A DNA stretch of 64,000 nucleotides, from contig NC_092350.1 of the NCBI RefSeq assembly GCF_963676685.1, forward strand, positions 40,953,373 through 41,017,372, in the 5' to 3' direction. The DNA comes from Mytilus edulis. Taxonomy: Eukaryota; Mollusca; Bivalvia; Mytilida; Mytilidae. Below are positions 47,940 to 61,280 of the stretch, in pieces. How positions within the stretch are numbered: the first letter of the stretch is position 1; each line of letters opens with the position of its first letter. The position numbers and the translations under genes were made by a program. A model generated the notes under the pieces. It saw nothing but the letters and a program-made list of their open reading frames with translations, did not search any database and had not been told where the DNA came from.

Positions 47940-49780
47940 TACAATAAGAACATACTGGATAAACTTGAAATTGCATACATTTGATTAAAGATAGGAATTA
48001 ATTTCATGGAATGTGCCTATAATTGCATACTATTAGCAGGATCATTATGTGATCATTGTAAGCTGCACTGCAAAGAGACACTTATGATTAACAGTAAAAA
48101 AAACATGAAATCTTGTGTATGTACAAAACGAAATTTAATGTTTTAATCTTTTTGATGAGACCAATGAAAAGCAGATATTCAATACCAGGGTATAGAAAGG
48201 CAGAACAAAATAGACCAAAATAGCAAATTGAATCTCCGACTCACTACAAGTACAACTATGTACTCCATTGTGAATGCAAAACTACATGGGATAAAAGAAC
48301 AAAGTTTATTGACATAATAACATTTGTGAAAATATGCAGTAATAAATATGCTCAATGGAATTGAAATTTTCAACACTTACAAAATTGACATTTTCCTACA
48401 GCATAGGATATCATAATTATAGCAAAGAGAAATTTGACAAATATCAAATCACGATATGATTGACGAAAGAGAGATAAGTCTTATAAAATATAGTCTGTAA
48501 AATATGGTTCTTATCTTTGATCGCACTATTTGTAACCAAATTCTGAGTTCATGGCTAAACAAATTATCATAAACTATTGCATACACGAGAACATTATTTT
48601 CACTGCATATTTTTGAATTGGTCACTTATCTAGCAAAATATAAGGTTGTGTTTATCAATATTTTTGTTGAACAAACAACATAAAAAGTCAACTACGTGCA
48701 AAAAGTGCTTATGAACGGTAAGTACTTTTTCAAAATAATTTATAGTTTAGAAAGATCTATTTATCAAGATGAAAGTGTTGTTTCAGTGAAGGGCACAATA
48801 TATACAAACACATTTTCTGAATACCTACATGTATAAACTATAAGTATTAATACATTGTCTTTTTATATCAGAAGTGATCTATTGTACCCGTCAAATTTTT
48901 GAGAGTGTAATAAAAAGAGCTTTATCTAAAAAAAAAATATTATTCACACTGTACATACAAATATCTTAATAGTGTATCCTTTAAATTTTGATGAAATATT
49001 CATTAGTGAGTAAATTCGAGTTTCAAGTGGTTCGTTTACAAAGTTTTTTTTTTGGTTCCTTTTTTAAATTTTATGTGTGCTAACTGTTTGGTCCTACATG
49101 ATCCTGTATGTTATAGTTAACATATTTTTATTTTCTAAGTGTATGTAAAAGTTAAGATAAAATATAAACTTATTCAATTCTATGACTTACGGTTAAAATT
49201 AACTTTATACACAAGTTTTTATGTTTTTACACAGTTTGGTTTAGAAAGAAACCCCGTATTGTTAGAAAATACAAACATTTAGTTTTTAGGCTTGATAATA
49301 ATAACACATACTAGACCCTTAATTACATGTTTTATTTAAGCTTGAAGAAGTTCGTACGGTTCAAACTCTTAACAACTTCAAGCTTGATTGTACTATTGAA
49401 CCCATATTAATTGACGGCAAAAAAACAAATAAAAACTTAGTATAACCTGGATCCTTGAAAAGTATTGATGGTTTATCAAGATTTTTGTTGTTGTATGGTC
49501 TCGAAATCACCTTGTGAAGGTTATTTGAGAAATGCTAAGTACACATAGGAGAATGTTATGTTTATAAGTTTCTAATCTGCTCTGCCATGTATATATAATC
49601 AAAGTATGTATTTATTAAACCTTCAGATTTTTTGCAAGGAGACAAACACTAGTTTATGACGATTTGTTTTTAGTCCTTGCATAGGCTATGTAAGGCTATA
49701 CACAAAAAGGGCGATTTGCTTATTGTACATAAACTTTGCAGCCTTGTAAATAATTTAATTCTTTGGATGTTTAATTACAA
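47940..49780. other. Gene-free stretch
   Basis: AT-rich, with no element or gene recognised. Confidence 0.4.
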
Positions 49781-49784
49781 AAGT

Positions 49785-49985
49785 GGTGGTTGAAGTTTGC
49801 AACGTCTGTTGGCCAATATTGCAAAAATAACAGTAAAAAGAACTAATTATTCTTAATATTTTCATTATCGTTCCTCGTCTTTTTCATTAAGTAAACTAGG
49901 TATTAAAGTATGTAGGTGGTGTCCAACAGCGAGAATTTGAAGGCAAACGTTTGGATTCACCAGCTGTGACACATGTTAATAAGTT
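49785..49985 (-). pseudogene. Decayed 3' end of a Penelope-like element (GIY-YIG tail)
   Basis: It matches the right-edge element base by base in part: GCAACGTCTGTTGGCCAATATT corresponds to GCAACGTCCATAGGCCAATATT at 63680, and the region at 49880-49960 corresponds to the codons for FWIHQLHTLEPDGLN, now with stops. Same orientation as the right-edge copy. Confidence 0.5.
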
Positions 49986-49989
49986 GATT

Positions 49990-50858
49990 TGTATTACATA
50001 CCCAAACTAACACTGTCTGCACTATCCACTTTTAAATCACAAACCCTTGTGATTCTATATATTGTCACATTATATGGAAGTTATTTTCTTGATTATTATG
50101 AATATTTTTTTAAATTTTAGACATTCGTTACCTTTAATCTCAAATAAAACACATAGTGAGTTTTTAGGAGAGATATAGTGCATATAAGGACATCAACAAT
50201 GTGAATTAAACAAACAGTCACTTAATGGTCAATTGTTGATATGTTTAAAGGATATTACATAATATCTGCTTTTTATGAGATAAGTAACATTTCCAACAGC
50301 ATCGCTAACATAGCAAAGTCGTATACTTATGTTATTTTTACCACTTGTTCAATAACTCTGCTGGTGGTCTGTAGCCCACGGATGATCTCTGGTGAAGAGA
50401 TTTCTAATTAACCATGTTAACCATCATACCATATTTTCACATTTTTTTACATATTGACATCGCTATGGTTAAAAAAGAAAAAAGTCCAAACGAAAAACAA
50501 TAGTAAATTTAACATAGAAACTAAAGGCCGAGAAAAACAATTCCAATCTTAAACCGGTGGTGGTCTCAAATTCCTTATTGCCATAAAAAGAGGCAATACC
50601 AAATATTTCTTTTATTATGAGAACGGACATTATAACTCGTGTACAGTGTATTGCACGGCTTCCCAGTTTCAGTATATTTAGAAATCGGCGGAATTGATTA
50701 CTTTAACATTTAGTTCGTCTTAAATAATATCCTAGTTTATAGTAAAAAATATTTGTGAGAACATTAGTGTTATTACTGATCATTTAGGCTAGTATGTCAT
50801 TTAAGTATGGTGCGGAATAATTAGAAATGTAAAAACATCTAATTGACAATTGATGTTC
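49990..50858. other. Gene-free stretch
   Basis: No gene or element recognised. Confidence 0.4.
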
Positions 50859-51314
50859 ATCATTTTGTTAAACACCCCAAGGGTGACTGGGGTATAGAAA
50901 TATGGTCACTTGATCTTCTCCCGACCGGCAGTAAAACGCTTGCTGAAGTGGGGCGTCCGTTTGGCTGTGCGGGATGTATTAAGTTCGCAGTCACGTCCGT
51001 TCAGATGGGGGACGTTAAATCCGATGCCTCGTGTAAGGAGAATGCCACGCTCTTTGCACGTTAAGAACCCTTGCAACAACTCTTGAGGGGTCCGTAGGTG
51101 GCCTGTTGCAAGGCAAAATTTCTGTCCCTATCCAATATACCCTCATTTTCCAGTGGCAGTCCAAATTTCCCCGACCATCATCCCAGATGGCCTCTATTTG
51201 ATCAACCTACCTATTGTATTTATTGTGAACTTGTTCTCGTCCTGAATATGCACGAAATATTTGCCACTGGACGTTAAGCAACCAACAACCAACAATCAAT
51301 CATTTTGTTAAACA
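50859..51314 (+). mobile_element. SINE with 16-bp target-site duplication
   Basis: ATCATTTTGTTAAACA is present at 50859-50874 and 51299-51314 as the target duplication. The element 50875-51298 (424 bp) is much richer in G+C than its surroundings. It ends ATTTGCCACTGGACGTTAAG followed by a CAACCAACAATC-type tail. Wording such as GTCCGTAGGTGGCCTGTTGC is common to a mollusc SINE family. I cannot place Pol III boxes surely. The 73-codon frame within is fortuitous. The perfect TSD suggests a fairly young insertion by LINE machinery. Confidence 0.75.
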
Positions 51315-51474
51315 TACGAAATACCAGAATTATAGCTTGACAATATTTAATTGCGACTTTAGAGAACCTTTCAACATTTTGTTGAATATTTGTTGAATTT
51401 AACTATACGAATACAAAGTTCAAACGCCAATGGTGTGACATCCCACCATTGTGTTATAGTTCTATGGTCAATTA

Positions 51475-51800
51475 TTGTTTTATTGTCTTCTGTGTTTCCT
51501 TGTATGTTCAATCTATACACCCTTTTGTTTTTCTTTGTTTACGTGTTTGTTTGATTTTATAGTGATTAGGATTATACAAAATGTTGACTGCTGTATCTCT
51601 TTTTTTGCAATGGATTTTTTTTGGCGACTGACATAAAAGTGAGATGTTCAGCTAGCTATAAAAAATTTGTAAATAAAGAAATGCCAGTACCATGTCACAA
51701 GTGTTTTCGATTCGTTTGGTGCGCTTTGAATTTGCCTTTAAAACAGGACTTTCCGTTTTAAATTTTCCTTGGAGTTCGGTATTTTTTTTTATATTTTTAA
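51475..51800 (+). repeat. Dispersed mussel repeat R2
   Basis: GTGATTAGGATTATACAAAA, GTGAGATGTTCAGCTAGC, GGACTTTCCGTTTTAAATTT and CCTTGGAGTTCGG. Confidence 0.65.
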
Positions 51801-53085
51801 TATATATATTAGACATAAAACTGATATATATTATAAAGCACAATGGATATATTGTGGAAGCATTAATCAGTTTTAAACAGCTGTCTATTTCTGCTATTGC
51901 TTGGTCTCTGTTGGTAGGAATTCCTCATTTTAATGAATCTCTCTTCATGGTGTAGTTCTCCCCTTAATAGACCAAGCTTTCTTTTTGTTTTTATCTAATA
52001 TGTTATTATCATTTCTGTACTTATTTATTGAATATTATCTTTTCATACAAATTTATATATATTGTGTATATGGAAATGAAAAAAAAATTCACTTGTTAAA
52101 AAAAGAATCAGAAAATCACATCTTAAACATCAAATGATTTGTTTCGGTTGCATAAAAGCAGCATACTAAGCAAACAATAAAATAATTAACGTAACAATTA
52201 CTGCTTTGCATTAACTAGATCTGGTTCAAACTTGAAATAGAAGGAAATTGGTATGAGAACGTTTTTAATTTTTTTTATTTCATATGTGTTATCTTGACTT
52301 ATCATAATGGTTGATAGTCCTGTAAAAGAACTTCCTATGCATGCTATTTATACCATGTGGTTTTCATTTTTTAACACAATGTTCATGAGGTTTCACAAAT
52401 AACATAACATTTGACACATTGATAACCATATACTTGTACTTGATGAACACATTGACTATAATTCTGTTTTGTTAGTGTGCTTGTACGAATTTATAATGTT
52501 TTGTTACGATCTTGTCGTAACCTTATTATTTAAAAGTCAAAGTCATAAAAAACGAGTTTCTAGTAGTGATAATTTTGAGGAAAATTAACAAAAAGTTGTG
52601 CAGAGCGTTAAGATCCTTCTAGACCAAGTGTGGACACAATGATGGCATTTAAATCAGATTATGATTTATGTTTTCCTTTTTCCTAGTTTGAAACACGCAC
52701 GTATGCTGCTTCAAATTAGTTTCGGCAACTTACAAGGGGTGAGTTGTGCGCACGTTTTTGAGGAGTCGAGTATATGTGGTTGATATGGTCTGATGCATAA
52801 GATTTAGAAATATATAAACCAATTGGATTTACTAATGGAAAAAGACTATTCAATTTCGGAAACATAGATAATAAAGCTTATAATATCAAAAGTTTTCATA
52901 ACTATTTGAACGAAAAATATAAATTAAAATTATCATATGGCAACTCCTACATTCTATTTTTCTAAACAAAGTTTATTGGAACAATTGAAAATGTACCCGA
53001 CCTAAAACTGTTATCACTGCAATATTACAGACGATTATGAACGTGCTTGTTAAATTTGACATATGCTTTTTGTGCTTCTTTGTTA
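51800..53085. other. Gene-free stretch
   Basis: No gene or recognisable element. Confidence 0.4.
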
Positions 53086-53086
53086 A

Positions 53087-53113
53087 ATATATATATATAT
53101 ATATATATATATT
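53087..53113. repeat. (AT)n microsatellite
   Basis: Uninterrupted AT dinucleotides for about 27 bp at the edge of an R2 repeat. Confidence 0.9.
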
Positions 53114-53340
53114 TATCTGATTGAGATTGTGACACGGCGGTGACTGCTGTACCCCTATTTTGACAGTTTTACCTATAACGTCTATTTTGTTCACGCATAT
53201 TTGTAAATATGAAGGAATATGTTGTTGTCCATTCGTTTGATGTGTTTTATCATTTGATGTTGCCATTTGCTTAGGGTCTTTCCATTTTGAATTTTCCTCG
53301 GAGTTAAGTATTTTTTGTCATTTTAATTTTTATGAACGTT
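53114..53340 (+). repeat. Dispersed mussel repeat R2
   Basis: GATTGAGATTGTGACACGGC, CCATTCGTTTGATGTGTTTT and GAATTTTCCTCGGAGTTAAG. Confidence 0.65.
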
Positions 53341-54935
53341 TTGTTTTATTGCGTGACACTTTCTTGAACAGTTATAGCAAGTTATGTTTTATCTGTCAGA
53401 CAAACGTATCTTGAAAATCGTATTTTCAATTTTAAAGGATTTAATTTGGAATTACAAAATGAATTATATACAATACTACGAGATTAACTATTTACTCACA
53501 ATGGTTGGGTTTTCAAAACACAAAATACATTTTTTGATTTGGAAACAAACATTATAAAAGTGACGTATTTTCTGTTTTTAAATCAGGGTACAGAAATGGA
53601 CTAATTAAAAAAAACATTTTTTCAACACGTAAAGAATAGATATTTTAGAAAAGATAGTAAGGTGTATTTGAATTATATGAGTTGTAGCAATGTCAACTTT
53701 GTGCATAAAATAATTCATTATTTAGTTTTGTGTAATAATTTAACTTACGTTCAAATGTACATTGCAATATTTATATAATTTGGCACGATGTGTAATCCTA
53801 ACAAAGAAGTGCACGTCAGTATAAATTTATTGAATAAAGCAATATATTTTCTTTAAATTATGATTTACTTATGAAAACGGTAATATTTTATTCTGCCATA
53901 GGCGACAATACCAACTAATTTTCTTAATTGACCACTTTTCATTATAAAAACCTTGACAAAACAGTGATGTGTGGTGTTAATACTGTATTATTCTGTTTTA
54001 AAAATTGAATTCAATAATAGTATCATGACCAAGTTTCAACGGAGTTTATTCATGTTATCCATGCCCACCGTCATTTTACACCAAATTTATGAAATTTTTG
54101 AAGTTTAGAAAAAATTTCAATAGGTTTCAAAGTTTATATTGTAAATAAACACACTGCAGTTTATATTCATAGCTAAATAAAAAGATTAATTGTATCCTTA
54201 CATCCAATTACAGCGCTCCTAAGTTGACTTTCTTCACCTGACTTGGCTACTAACCAGGCCAACCTTATTGCTGGGGAAATGTAATACTGATATTCCCCTC
54301 AATTCAATTTGTAGTACAAAATCAATGCCAGCATTGATAAGAACGAACTCTAACCGGGAAATTATAGAGGTGGCACGGTACCCAATAAGGGATAATGATA
54401 GCCTGTTTATAATGTGCACCACTGTATTACACTGTTTAAACTTCTACATACTCAGTTAACTGAAATACTTTCATTATTCTATTCAGAAAAGAATTTGAAT
54501 ATGGATCATGACCGTTTACTTTTTGCTATCTTTATAAACCTATGGCCACTAGTGGTTTTATGACTTTTATCATGCAGTGAATACAAAATTTATAAAAAAA
54601 TGAAAAGTTCATTTTCGCCTGTATTTAAAATTATTTTGTATTTTTCTACACCTCATTCATCCCTCAGTTTAGGAAAGTATGTTCAGTTGATACGGGTTTT
54701 GTTGCCAATCACACAGTTCAGATACATTGACTTAAGTAGGGTACACAAAAGAGCAACCTAAATTCTGGAATGCAAATACTACCAAACTACCTTAACCAAG
54801 CCATCACAAACTTGAAACCAGTCTTACACCTATGATACATAGACTTCTTACTAGAACACATTTTACAAAACATTTATCAAGGATTATAAATCTAAGAAAG
54901 GCATGTCATTTTTGTTGAATTTTTTTTTCAATTAT
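53341..54935. other. Gene-free stretch
   Basis: No gene recognised. A less AT-rich patch at 54215-54420 has short frames on both strands but no family resemblance. Confidence 0.4.
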
Positions 54936-54939
54936 GTAC

Positions 54940-55175
54940 TAAGTACAAATAAGTGTGCTGATTAAATATGAGAAAGTTCACTCAGATATAGTAATCTTAT
55001 TTTATCGATACATTCACCTCTGTAAAAAAAAATGTTACAATTTTACACATGTTATGTGGTATATATATATATATATCTGACAATCCAGGCATGTGGTTGA
55101 CATTTGATTAAGACTTTCATTTGAGCCAACATACAAGATACAGGTAAGGAAAGTCATTGTATTCCAAAATTGTGG
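54940..55175 (+). repeat. Dispersed repeat, copy 1 of a pair
   Basis: Shares GAAAGTTCACTCAGA, TTTTATCGATACATTCACCT, TGACATTTGATTAAGACT and CAACATACAAGATACAGGTA in order with 61545-61770. Contains an (AT)n tract at 55059-55076. Confidence 0.65.
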
Positions 55176-56384
55176 AGGAGTTTTCAATAGTCTGAATTAC
55201 AAAATTTAAAGCCTGATATCTTTCATGAATTTACAAATTTTTTATCAGGAAAAAAACATAATTAGCTTTAATCTGCTGTTTTATTTTTGTCATTTTTGTT
55301 GTGTGCCTGGTTGAACGTTTTAGCAGTATGAGGACTAATGCAAGCATACTTCATTCAACTTTCAGAACTGCGATTGAACTTTATCGGTTATTAATGTCGT
55401 GCATATCATTTATATACTGTTCGATAGCTGATTTTAAAAGCAGATCTTTGTTGAATGTATTCATAAAAATTTGGCGGACGATTTAACATAACTAGGATTG
55501 ACATATTATATGATGCTTGCTTTGACGACAGTATGTTAGTGCATTACCAAAGTTAACTGGTTTTTGTAATATACTACATCTCTTTGAATGAGGATGATTT
55601 AATGACCTCGACTGGCTCACACGGTCGGTAATTTATTCACACGATAGGTGTTATAAATGCCATTTTTTATTTATTAATCTTTAACATCACAAGTATCTAA
55701 AATACTCAAACATCTAGTTTGCCTTCTATGGAGCAAGCCCAGAACAAAACTTTAAAAAAAGTAAGATCTTCTCCAAAATCAAAACTGTTGAAAACGTAGT
55801 CCAATGTTTAATTTTTTAATGTCGCAATGGTCCCATAAAGTGTAGCTTTCGATGTCAAATTATCAAAAACACCTGGATTTATGACTGTTTATAAGTTCAG
55901 TAGCTTTTTCTGCAGCTTAATATACTGGTAAACCAGTTTTATTAATGTTTCTCTGAAAAAAGATATGTTCATCATTGTCAAAATTGTCATCAAATCTCTC
56001 CCGGATACAATTTATTTTAAAATTCAAGACATTCGTTGTCCTTCAAACACACTTTATTTAAAAAATTATGACATTCGTCGCCCTTTATCTAATATAAAAC
56101 ACATGGTGTCGTGTGTACACAAAGCACTTCGGTAAAACACAAACAATGTAAAGAACCATGCAAAAAGCTTTGTAAGCCCCATTGTTACTTTTATTAAGGA
56201 TGTTATATAATGATAGAGCATAGGCTGTGATAAAAAATATTCTCAACATTATGATAACAAGTGAGAGAATTAGATTTGGATCGTGAATTTGTTAGTCTTA
56301 TATTGTTTGTTAACCAGAGACTCAAATTATTTTTTTACTTATTACTATGATTACTTTTTTTTCAATACTATTGTCAAAATAAAA
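55176..56384. other. Gene-free stretch
   Basis: No gene recognised. Two phrases on GACATTCGTNG(T/C)CCTT (about 56030 and 56072) suggest a small duplication. Confidence 0.35.
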
Positions 56385-56615
56385 AAAAATCTATACGACT
56401 GTGATACAAGTGAAAGGTTTCGCTAGCTACAAAACCAGATTTAATCACAATTTTATACATATGAAAATGTCTGTTCCAAGTCAGGAATATGACAGTTATT
56501 ATGTATTCGTTTGATTTGTTTCGGTGTTTTATTTTGTTATTTGTTTAGGGATGTCCCTCTTTGAAATATTCATTGGGGTTCGTCTTTTTTGTTATATTAG
56601 TTTTTGCATTTTTTT
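56385..56615 (+). repeat. Dispersed mussel repeat R2
   Basis: GTGATACAAGTGAAAGGTTT, CTGTTCCAAGTCAGGAATAT and TATTCGTTTGATTTGTTTCG. Confidence 0.65.
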
Positions 56616-56689
56616 TTGGCATAAATTTGCTGACATTAATGTTATGACTACAACTAGATCGAAACCTCAGCTGGTGATTTATAATATCT

Positions 56690-56980
56690 AAAATTTAAAC
56701 CAGCGCAGACGTAATTAAAACATATAACTAATGACAACAGTAGTATGCCGCTGTGCAACAGTCATAAAATGATGTAGCGAAAACAATTCCAGTTTACAAA
56801 TTGACCGAGGTAACCACATCAACTCTCCGAGGAGACAACGGAACAAAAAAAAATCCATCAACATACCCAGAACCGGACTTTTTGATAACAACTACCATAT
56901 TCCTGACTTAGTACAAGACATTTTAAAAACAAATAGTGGGTTGAACCTGATAGTGTGGCTTGCCAAACCTCCTTCTTAAA
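56690..56980 (-). repeat. Mussel repeat fragments with R2 in reverse
   Basis: ACAACAGTAGTATGCCGCTG (a word also at the CACTA insertion site) followed by ACCATATTCCTGACTTAGTA and AAACCTCCTTCTT. The long minus frame at 56858-57214 is an accident of this repeat. Confidence 0.5.
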
Positions 56981-57214
56981 AGGCAATATTAAAAAATTCC
57001 GCTTAAACGAAAACACTTCTACTACTAATTTTGCTTCGGGAATATCCTGAGATGTGCAGTTTATTAATGATAATGTGATGTTTACTTCACTTTTGTACAA
57101 AACATTCCTTTCTAGTTTACCAATGAAATAATATGCAAGACGGCAAACGCTTTTTTCACAATACTTAGCCGTGAAATTGCACAAAAACATATTTGTCAAT
57201 TTGTACCGTCGCAT

Positions 57215-58440
57215 ATATATATATCAAACATGAAATTACCAAGTTTTATTGTAATTGTAACTGAGACATGTCTTCTCTGATTCAACTGTCTGGGGTCAAT
57301 AATAGCTTAAATATTCATGTGCAGAACCGTATCATCTAGTTACATGCACACTTTCATCAAAATCCTTGAAATCGACTAATTACGATGCACATTTATCATC
57401 AGTACATCTCTGTTACCTAGTTTTAGTTCAGTTTGCAAAAAGGGTTGAATTAATTGATTTAAAGATCATTTAATCTAAAACATGTTATCCTAGTTTATAA
57501 ACAAATAGATTTATTGAAGACGATAGGAATATTTCTTATCATGTACGCCAGTACTCATAGTCATTGAAAAGCAAAAAACCTAATTGAATATTGATGTTCA
57601 ACATTTTTGTTTTACGTACGACATACTATTATTATAACATGAAAATGATGATATAGTGAAAATAATCAATCAAACGTGGATATGTTAAATAAATGGATTA
57701 ATTACATGTTATTGAAATCTAACTTCAAATGAGTAACGGTAATAAAAGCAAATTATGTTCATATATATGTTGAAAGCAATAAACTATTAGAAGCATCGTC
57801 AAATTGGCGTTCAGAAACTATGTCGACATTTAAACCTTTTACCATCACTCCTGGTCTTAACTGGTAATTAAGTATGGCTGTAAATTACATGGTCGTTTTA
57901 ATTTTGTTACGTCTTATTTAACTTTATTTTGGGATTTTATTTCTTGCATTACTATTATAGAACTTAAAATCTATGAAAAAACAAAATTGTCATCTAGTAA
58001 TATGATAAATCAGACGTCATGCATTAACTTCAGAGAATAAGTACATTTGACAAACCTACCAGATTCTTTGCAACAGTTTAAGTTTTTATGTTTGATTGTC
58101 ACTAAAGGCTATCAATCAATCTAGTGTTGATAGTGTAATTCAATTTAATTCCTTCAAGGTTGAAACATCAAGGTGTAAAATGAAAGTTTTCATTAAAACT
58201 CGTACAATGATATGCATGTAAATTACAATAATTAAGCGTGTGTCACTAACTGACAGGTGACCTTGACACATATTTCGAATTTACGTCGTTCATTTATTTG
58301 TTTTGATGTTGTACTTTCCCTTTTCGTACAAATTCACTTATGGTGTATTCAAAAGAACTTTCGAACAACAACTATGTTTCTGCAGCCTCTGTAAAACATG
58401 TTTTGTGTACATAAGTTTCAATTTTTGAATCAACAAAATA
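57215..58440. other. Gene-free stretch
   Basis: No gene or element recognised. Confidence 0.4.
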
Positions 58441-58778
58441 GGCTGCAGTGGCCGAGTGGTAATGTTCATCAATTTTATTGATCACTAGCCGGTTAAGTAG
58501 CAGGTGAACTCAGACAAGTAGTTATAATTTTTTTTAATTTCCTCCCTTTTTTTCTTCTCCGGCTATCTGGCTGACTTCACCAAGTATATCCAGGTATATA
58601 AGTAATAGAACATTCAAGCTCAATTGATTCCTAGAAAATATTTATTTAAAAATAAGTTCTGTAAATCTATTTTTCATATACAGTTTTTTGGTTATTAAGT
58701 ATGTCACATAAAAACTACCGCCACAAAATGGCAAATAGTACTAAAAGTGAAAAGACAAACCAATCAATCAATCAATCT
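58441..58778 (+). mobile_element. tRNA-derived SINE (decayed)
   Basis: It begins GGCTGCAGTGGCCGAGTGGT, a tRNA Ser/Leu-like A box (TGGCCGAGTGGT, 58449-58460). The B box is not clean. It ends in a CAATCAATCAATC tail (about 58759-58777), like the tail of the SINE at 51.3 kb. No target duplication found. Confidence 0.5.
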
Positions 58779-58779
58779 T

Positions 58780-59699
58780 ATCGTTTAAAATGCCTGATTT
58801 TAATACTTTTTGGACAATGAAATGATAGTTTTAATAGTATAAGACAATTATAAGTGAAATGAAACGTTTCTCTACAATAACGTTTATCGGATATTTTCGT
58901 GATTTGAAAAATTGACATCCCAAACATTCAAATAGGTTAAGAGATTCAAAATTGTTAAAATCTTCGTCGGGAAACAAACAATAAATCAATTGAACTTGAA
59001 TATTCTGTTACTTATTTCTATGTATACTTATACGCATTAATTCGTATTTCTTAAAGTATAGATAGTCAAATTCGTGCTCACCTATTTTATTAAATTATCA
59101 TACAAAATCTATAACTCATTTAACGTAGATCGAAGTTACAAACAATGTTTAAAGAAATACATTACAATGCATCTACTCGATATAATGTATCATAATTTCG
59201 TGTGCATTGTAGAAAGGCGCCATCTAATTATCTATTGAGATACTACCATATGTTACCCGATATGAAAATTTGGATAGACAATCAAGCAAGATCTGTTTAA
59301 TTTCATGTTATAGATAAAAGTTTTACTGGTATATAACTATATTTTGTGGACCAGATCAGCCAATGAACTTAATAATGCTAGTGTCTCCTTTTATTCTCTC
59401 TTTAAATCTTGACATTCTTTTTATTTTGATGAATGAACACATGCTGAATTCCTGCATCTCCACCTACGGTCAAGTTAAAGATTTCAGTGATACGGATTCA
59501 ATGAGGCTGAATATTCGAATGGCAATATTATCCTGAACAGTATTATATAATACAATGATATCAAGTTATGCTCTAATAGAAAATGCATTGAATGTTTTCA
59601 TGCATTTGTATTTCTGTAAATAGACCATTTATGATTCTACTGCATGGAACTAATCTTGCAAAAAATTAAGAAATAAATTTTATTTTGTATTTAACATTT
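58780..59699. other. Gene-free stretch
   Basis: No gene or element recognised. Confidence 0.4.
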
Positions 59700-60755
59700 A
59701 TCAAACCAGAATATAGAAACAATGTTTAGCTTTCGCCAGTCAGTTTGGTTCATTGTCGTCAAAAAGTCAACAGCTTATTTTGACGACATATTGATCCAAA
59801 TTTATTCGTTTGTTTTTTCTTTTGGGGAAAATGGTAGGTTCCGTCTGATGATACCAAAGTTTTTACTTGTTTTTGTTGTTGCTGGTATTTCATTCATAAG
59901 TTCTTTATTGTAGATCGCCTGATTTTGTATTTCCGATGTATATGTTAGTGTCTGATGGCATATGTTTACTAACGTGGTAAAATTAACTTTGCTTTGTTCT
60001 AAGACATGCTATAACATGTGTGGTGTGAAATTTCAACTGCCATTTTTGTTTCTTCCATACTTCAAGAGTTTGAAGGTCTTGCTGGTTGGTGATGTGGTCT
60101 TTTTCTAGTTGTTGATTTCCCCGAATAGGAAGCAGTCGTCTGCAAATAGTCAGACTGGGGATTTGATGGCACCGGTGGACAGGTATGTGGCAGAAAAATT
60201 GTTTGGGCTCCAGACTGGACCTAGTGGTACTCTTCAGTCTGATTTGAGTCGTTTTATATATTCACCATTTAGTGCTACTGTAACTTATATGTGTGTGAGG
60301 AAGTTTGTTGCTGATTGTCATTAGTGGCTGAGTTTTGCATAAATAGCCTGATCAGTAGCCATCATTCAAAGTCACCAAAATTTGATTTTCTCGGGATATT
60401 TTCAATAGTTTGAATGATACAGATATAAATAATATAGAACTGTAGTTTTTTTTATGAATGTTTACCGCCTTTCTGGTACATTTTGTATATGCTAAAGACA
60501 TTTGTGGTACGCAAGACTTCAAGTAATTTCCAAGAGTTAATAGAATATTGGAAGATGTTTGTAAGTGATGATGCCAAGAGTTTAGCCCATATGCTGAGTA
60601 ATCTATTTTGTATGTTGGTTGGATCTGAGGCTTCGGGACGGTCGACGTCCTTAATAATTCTGCGTCTCATTTTTCTCGTCTTATTATCAACGACTGGGAT
60701 TTGTTTACTACCATTTTTGTTATTGTACGCATGGTGTCAATTGTATCTTATTTAA
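59700..60755 (-). pseudogene. LINE reverse-transcriptase relic (CR1/Jockey-like)
   Basis: On minus, 60670-60452 reads IIKDVDRPEASDPTNIQNRL ... LTNIFQYSINSWKL ... TTNVFSIYK ... KGGKHS, the pattern of an RT fingers region (normally KASGPDGI ... W-x-x-A-x-V-x-PIYKKGDKH). Further left (60110-60180) comes LSTGAIKSPV, a stop, then LFADDCFLF, the catalytic A-D-D box. Next is DHITNQQDLQTLEVW (about 60065-60110), and near 59800-59880 comes NFGIIRRNLPFSP. Frames change several times and the motif between is deleted. No endonuclease domain is found to the right. Different clade from the LINE at 1-2776. Confidence 0.75.
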
Positions 60756-60864
60756 ATACAGATTGAAATTGATTTTGAAATATTTCTGTCTTTTCTTTGC
60801 TTTCTGGTATTGGCTGACTTGTTTATTAAATTATTTATACTAAGTACCTATATGTTTTCAGTCC

Positions 60865-61280
60865 TTGATAAAGAGGGGCAAATTATACCAAAGGGACATT
60901 TAAACTCATGAGTCCAGAATAAACTAACAACGCCATGACTAAAAATGAAAAAGACAAAAAGACAAACAATAGTATAAAAAGCACAATATAGAAAACTTAT
61001 GACTAAGCAACACAAACTCTACGAAGAACTGGGGGTAATGTAAAGTGCTCCTGACGGTTATACTTATGTGTACAAACCCGGATACAAGACTAGTTCTGTA
61101 GGTCATATTAGTTAAAAGGGTTTGAGATTGTAGTTACGAAATAAGGAACATATCTCTCATCATATGTGAAACGGATATTCAATAACGGTCAACCAACTCG
61201 TGACGGCGTCCGTAAAGTTTACGAAGGGATTTCACCATTTGAAACACCTTTTTAGTAGCTTCCTTGTGAGCAGCAACCCT
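60865..61280 (+). repeat. Composite mussel repeat R4-R7
   Basis: R4 reversed (AGAGGGGCAAATTATACCAA ... AAAGACAAACAATAGTA) is followed by R7 (GTAGTTACGAAATAAGGAAC ... GTCAACCAACTCGTGACGGC ... GTGAGCAGCAACCCT). Confidence 0.6.

Noticed and set aside
50843..51064. 73-codon frame as a small gene
   Set aside because: It lies inside the SINE and begins in its target duplication. The coding look comes from the SINE's higher G+C.
56858..57214. Minus-strand 118-codon frame as a gene
   Set aside because: Its left part is the R2 repeat in reverse, and the rest shows no family resemblance, start context or exon support.
58441..58520. A functional tRNA gene
   Set aside because: The A box is good, but no clean B box or cloverleaf can be drawn and an AATC tail follows. 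It is SINE-like.
60483..60755. Plus-strand 90-codon frame
   Set aside because: It is antisense to the LINE RT relic, whose minus-strand translation carries the RT motifs.
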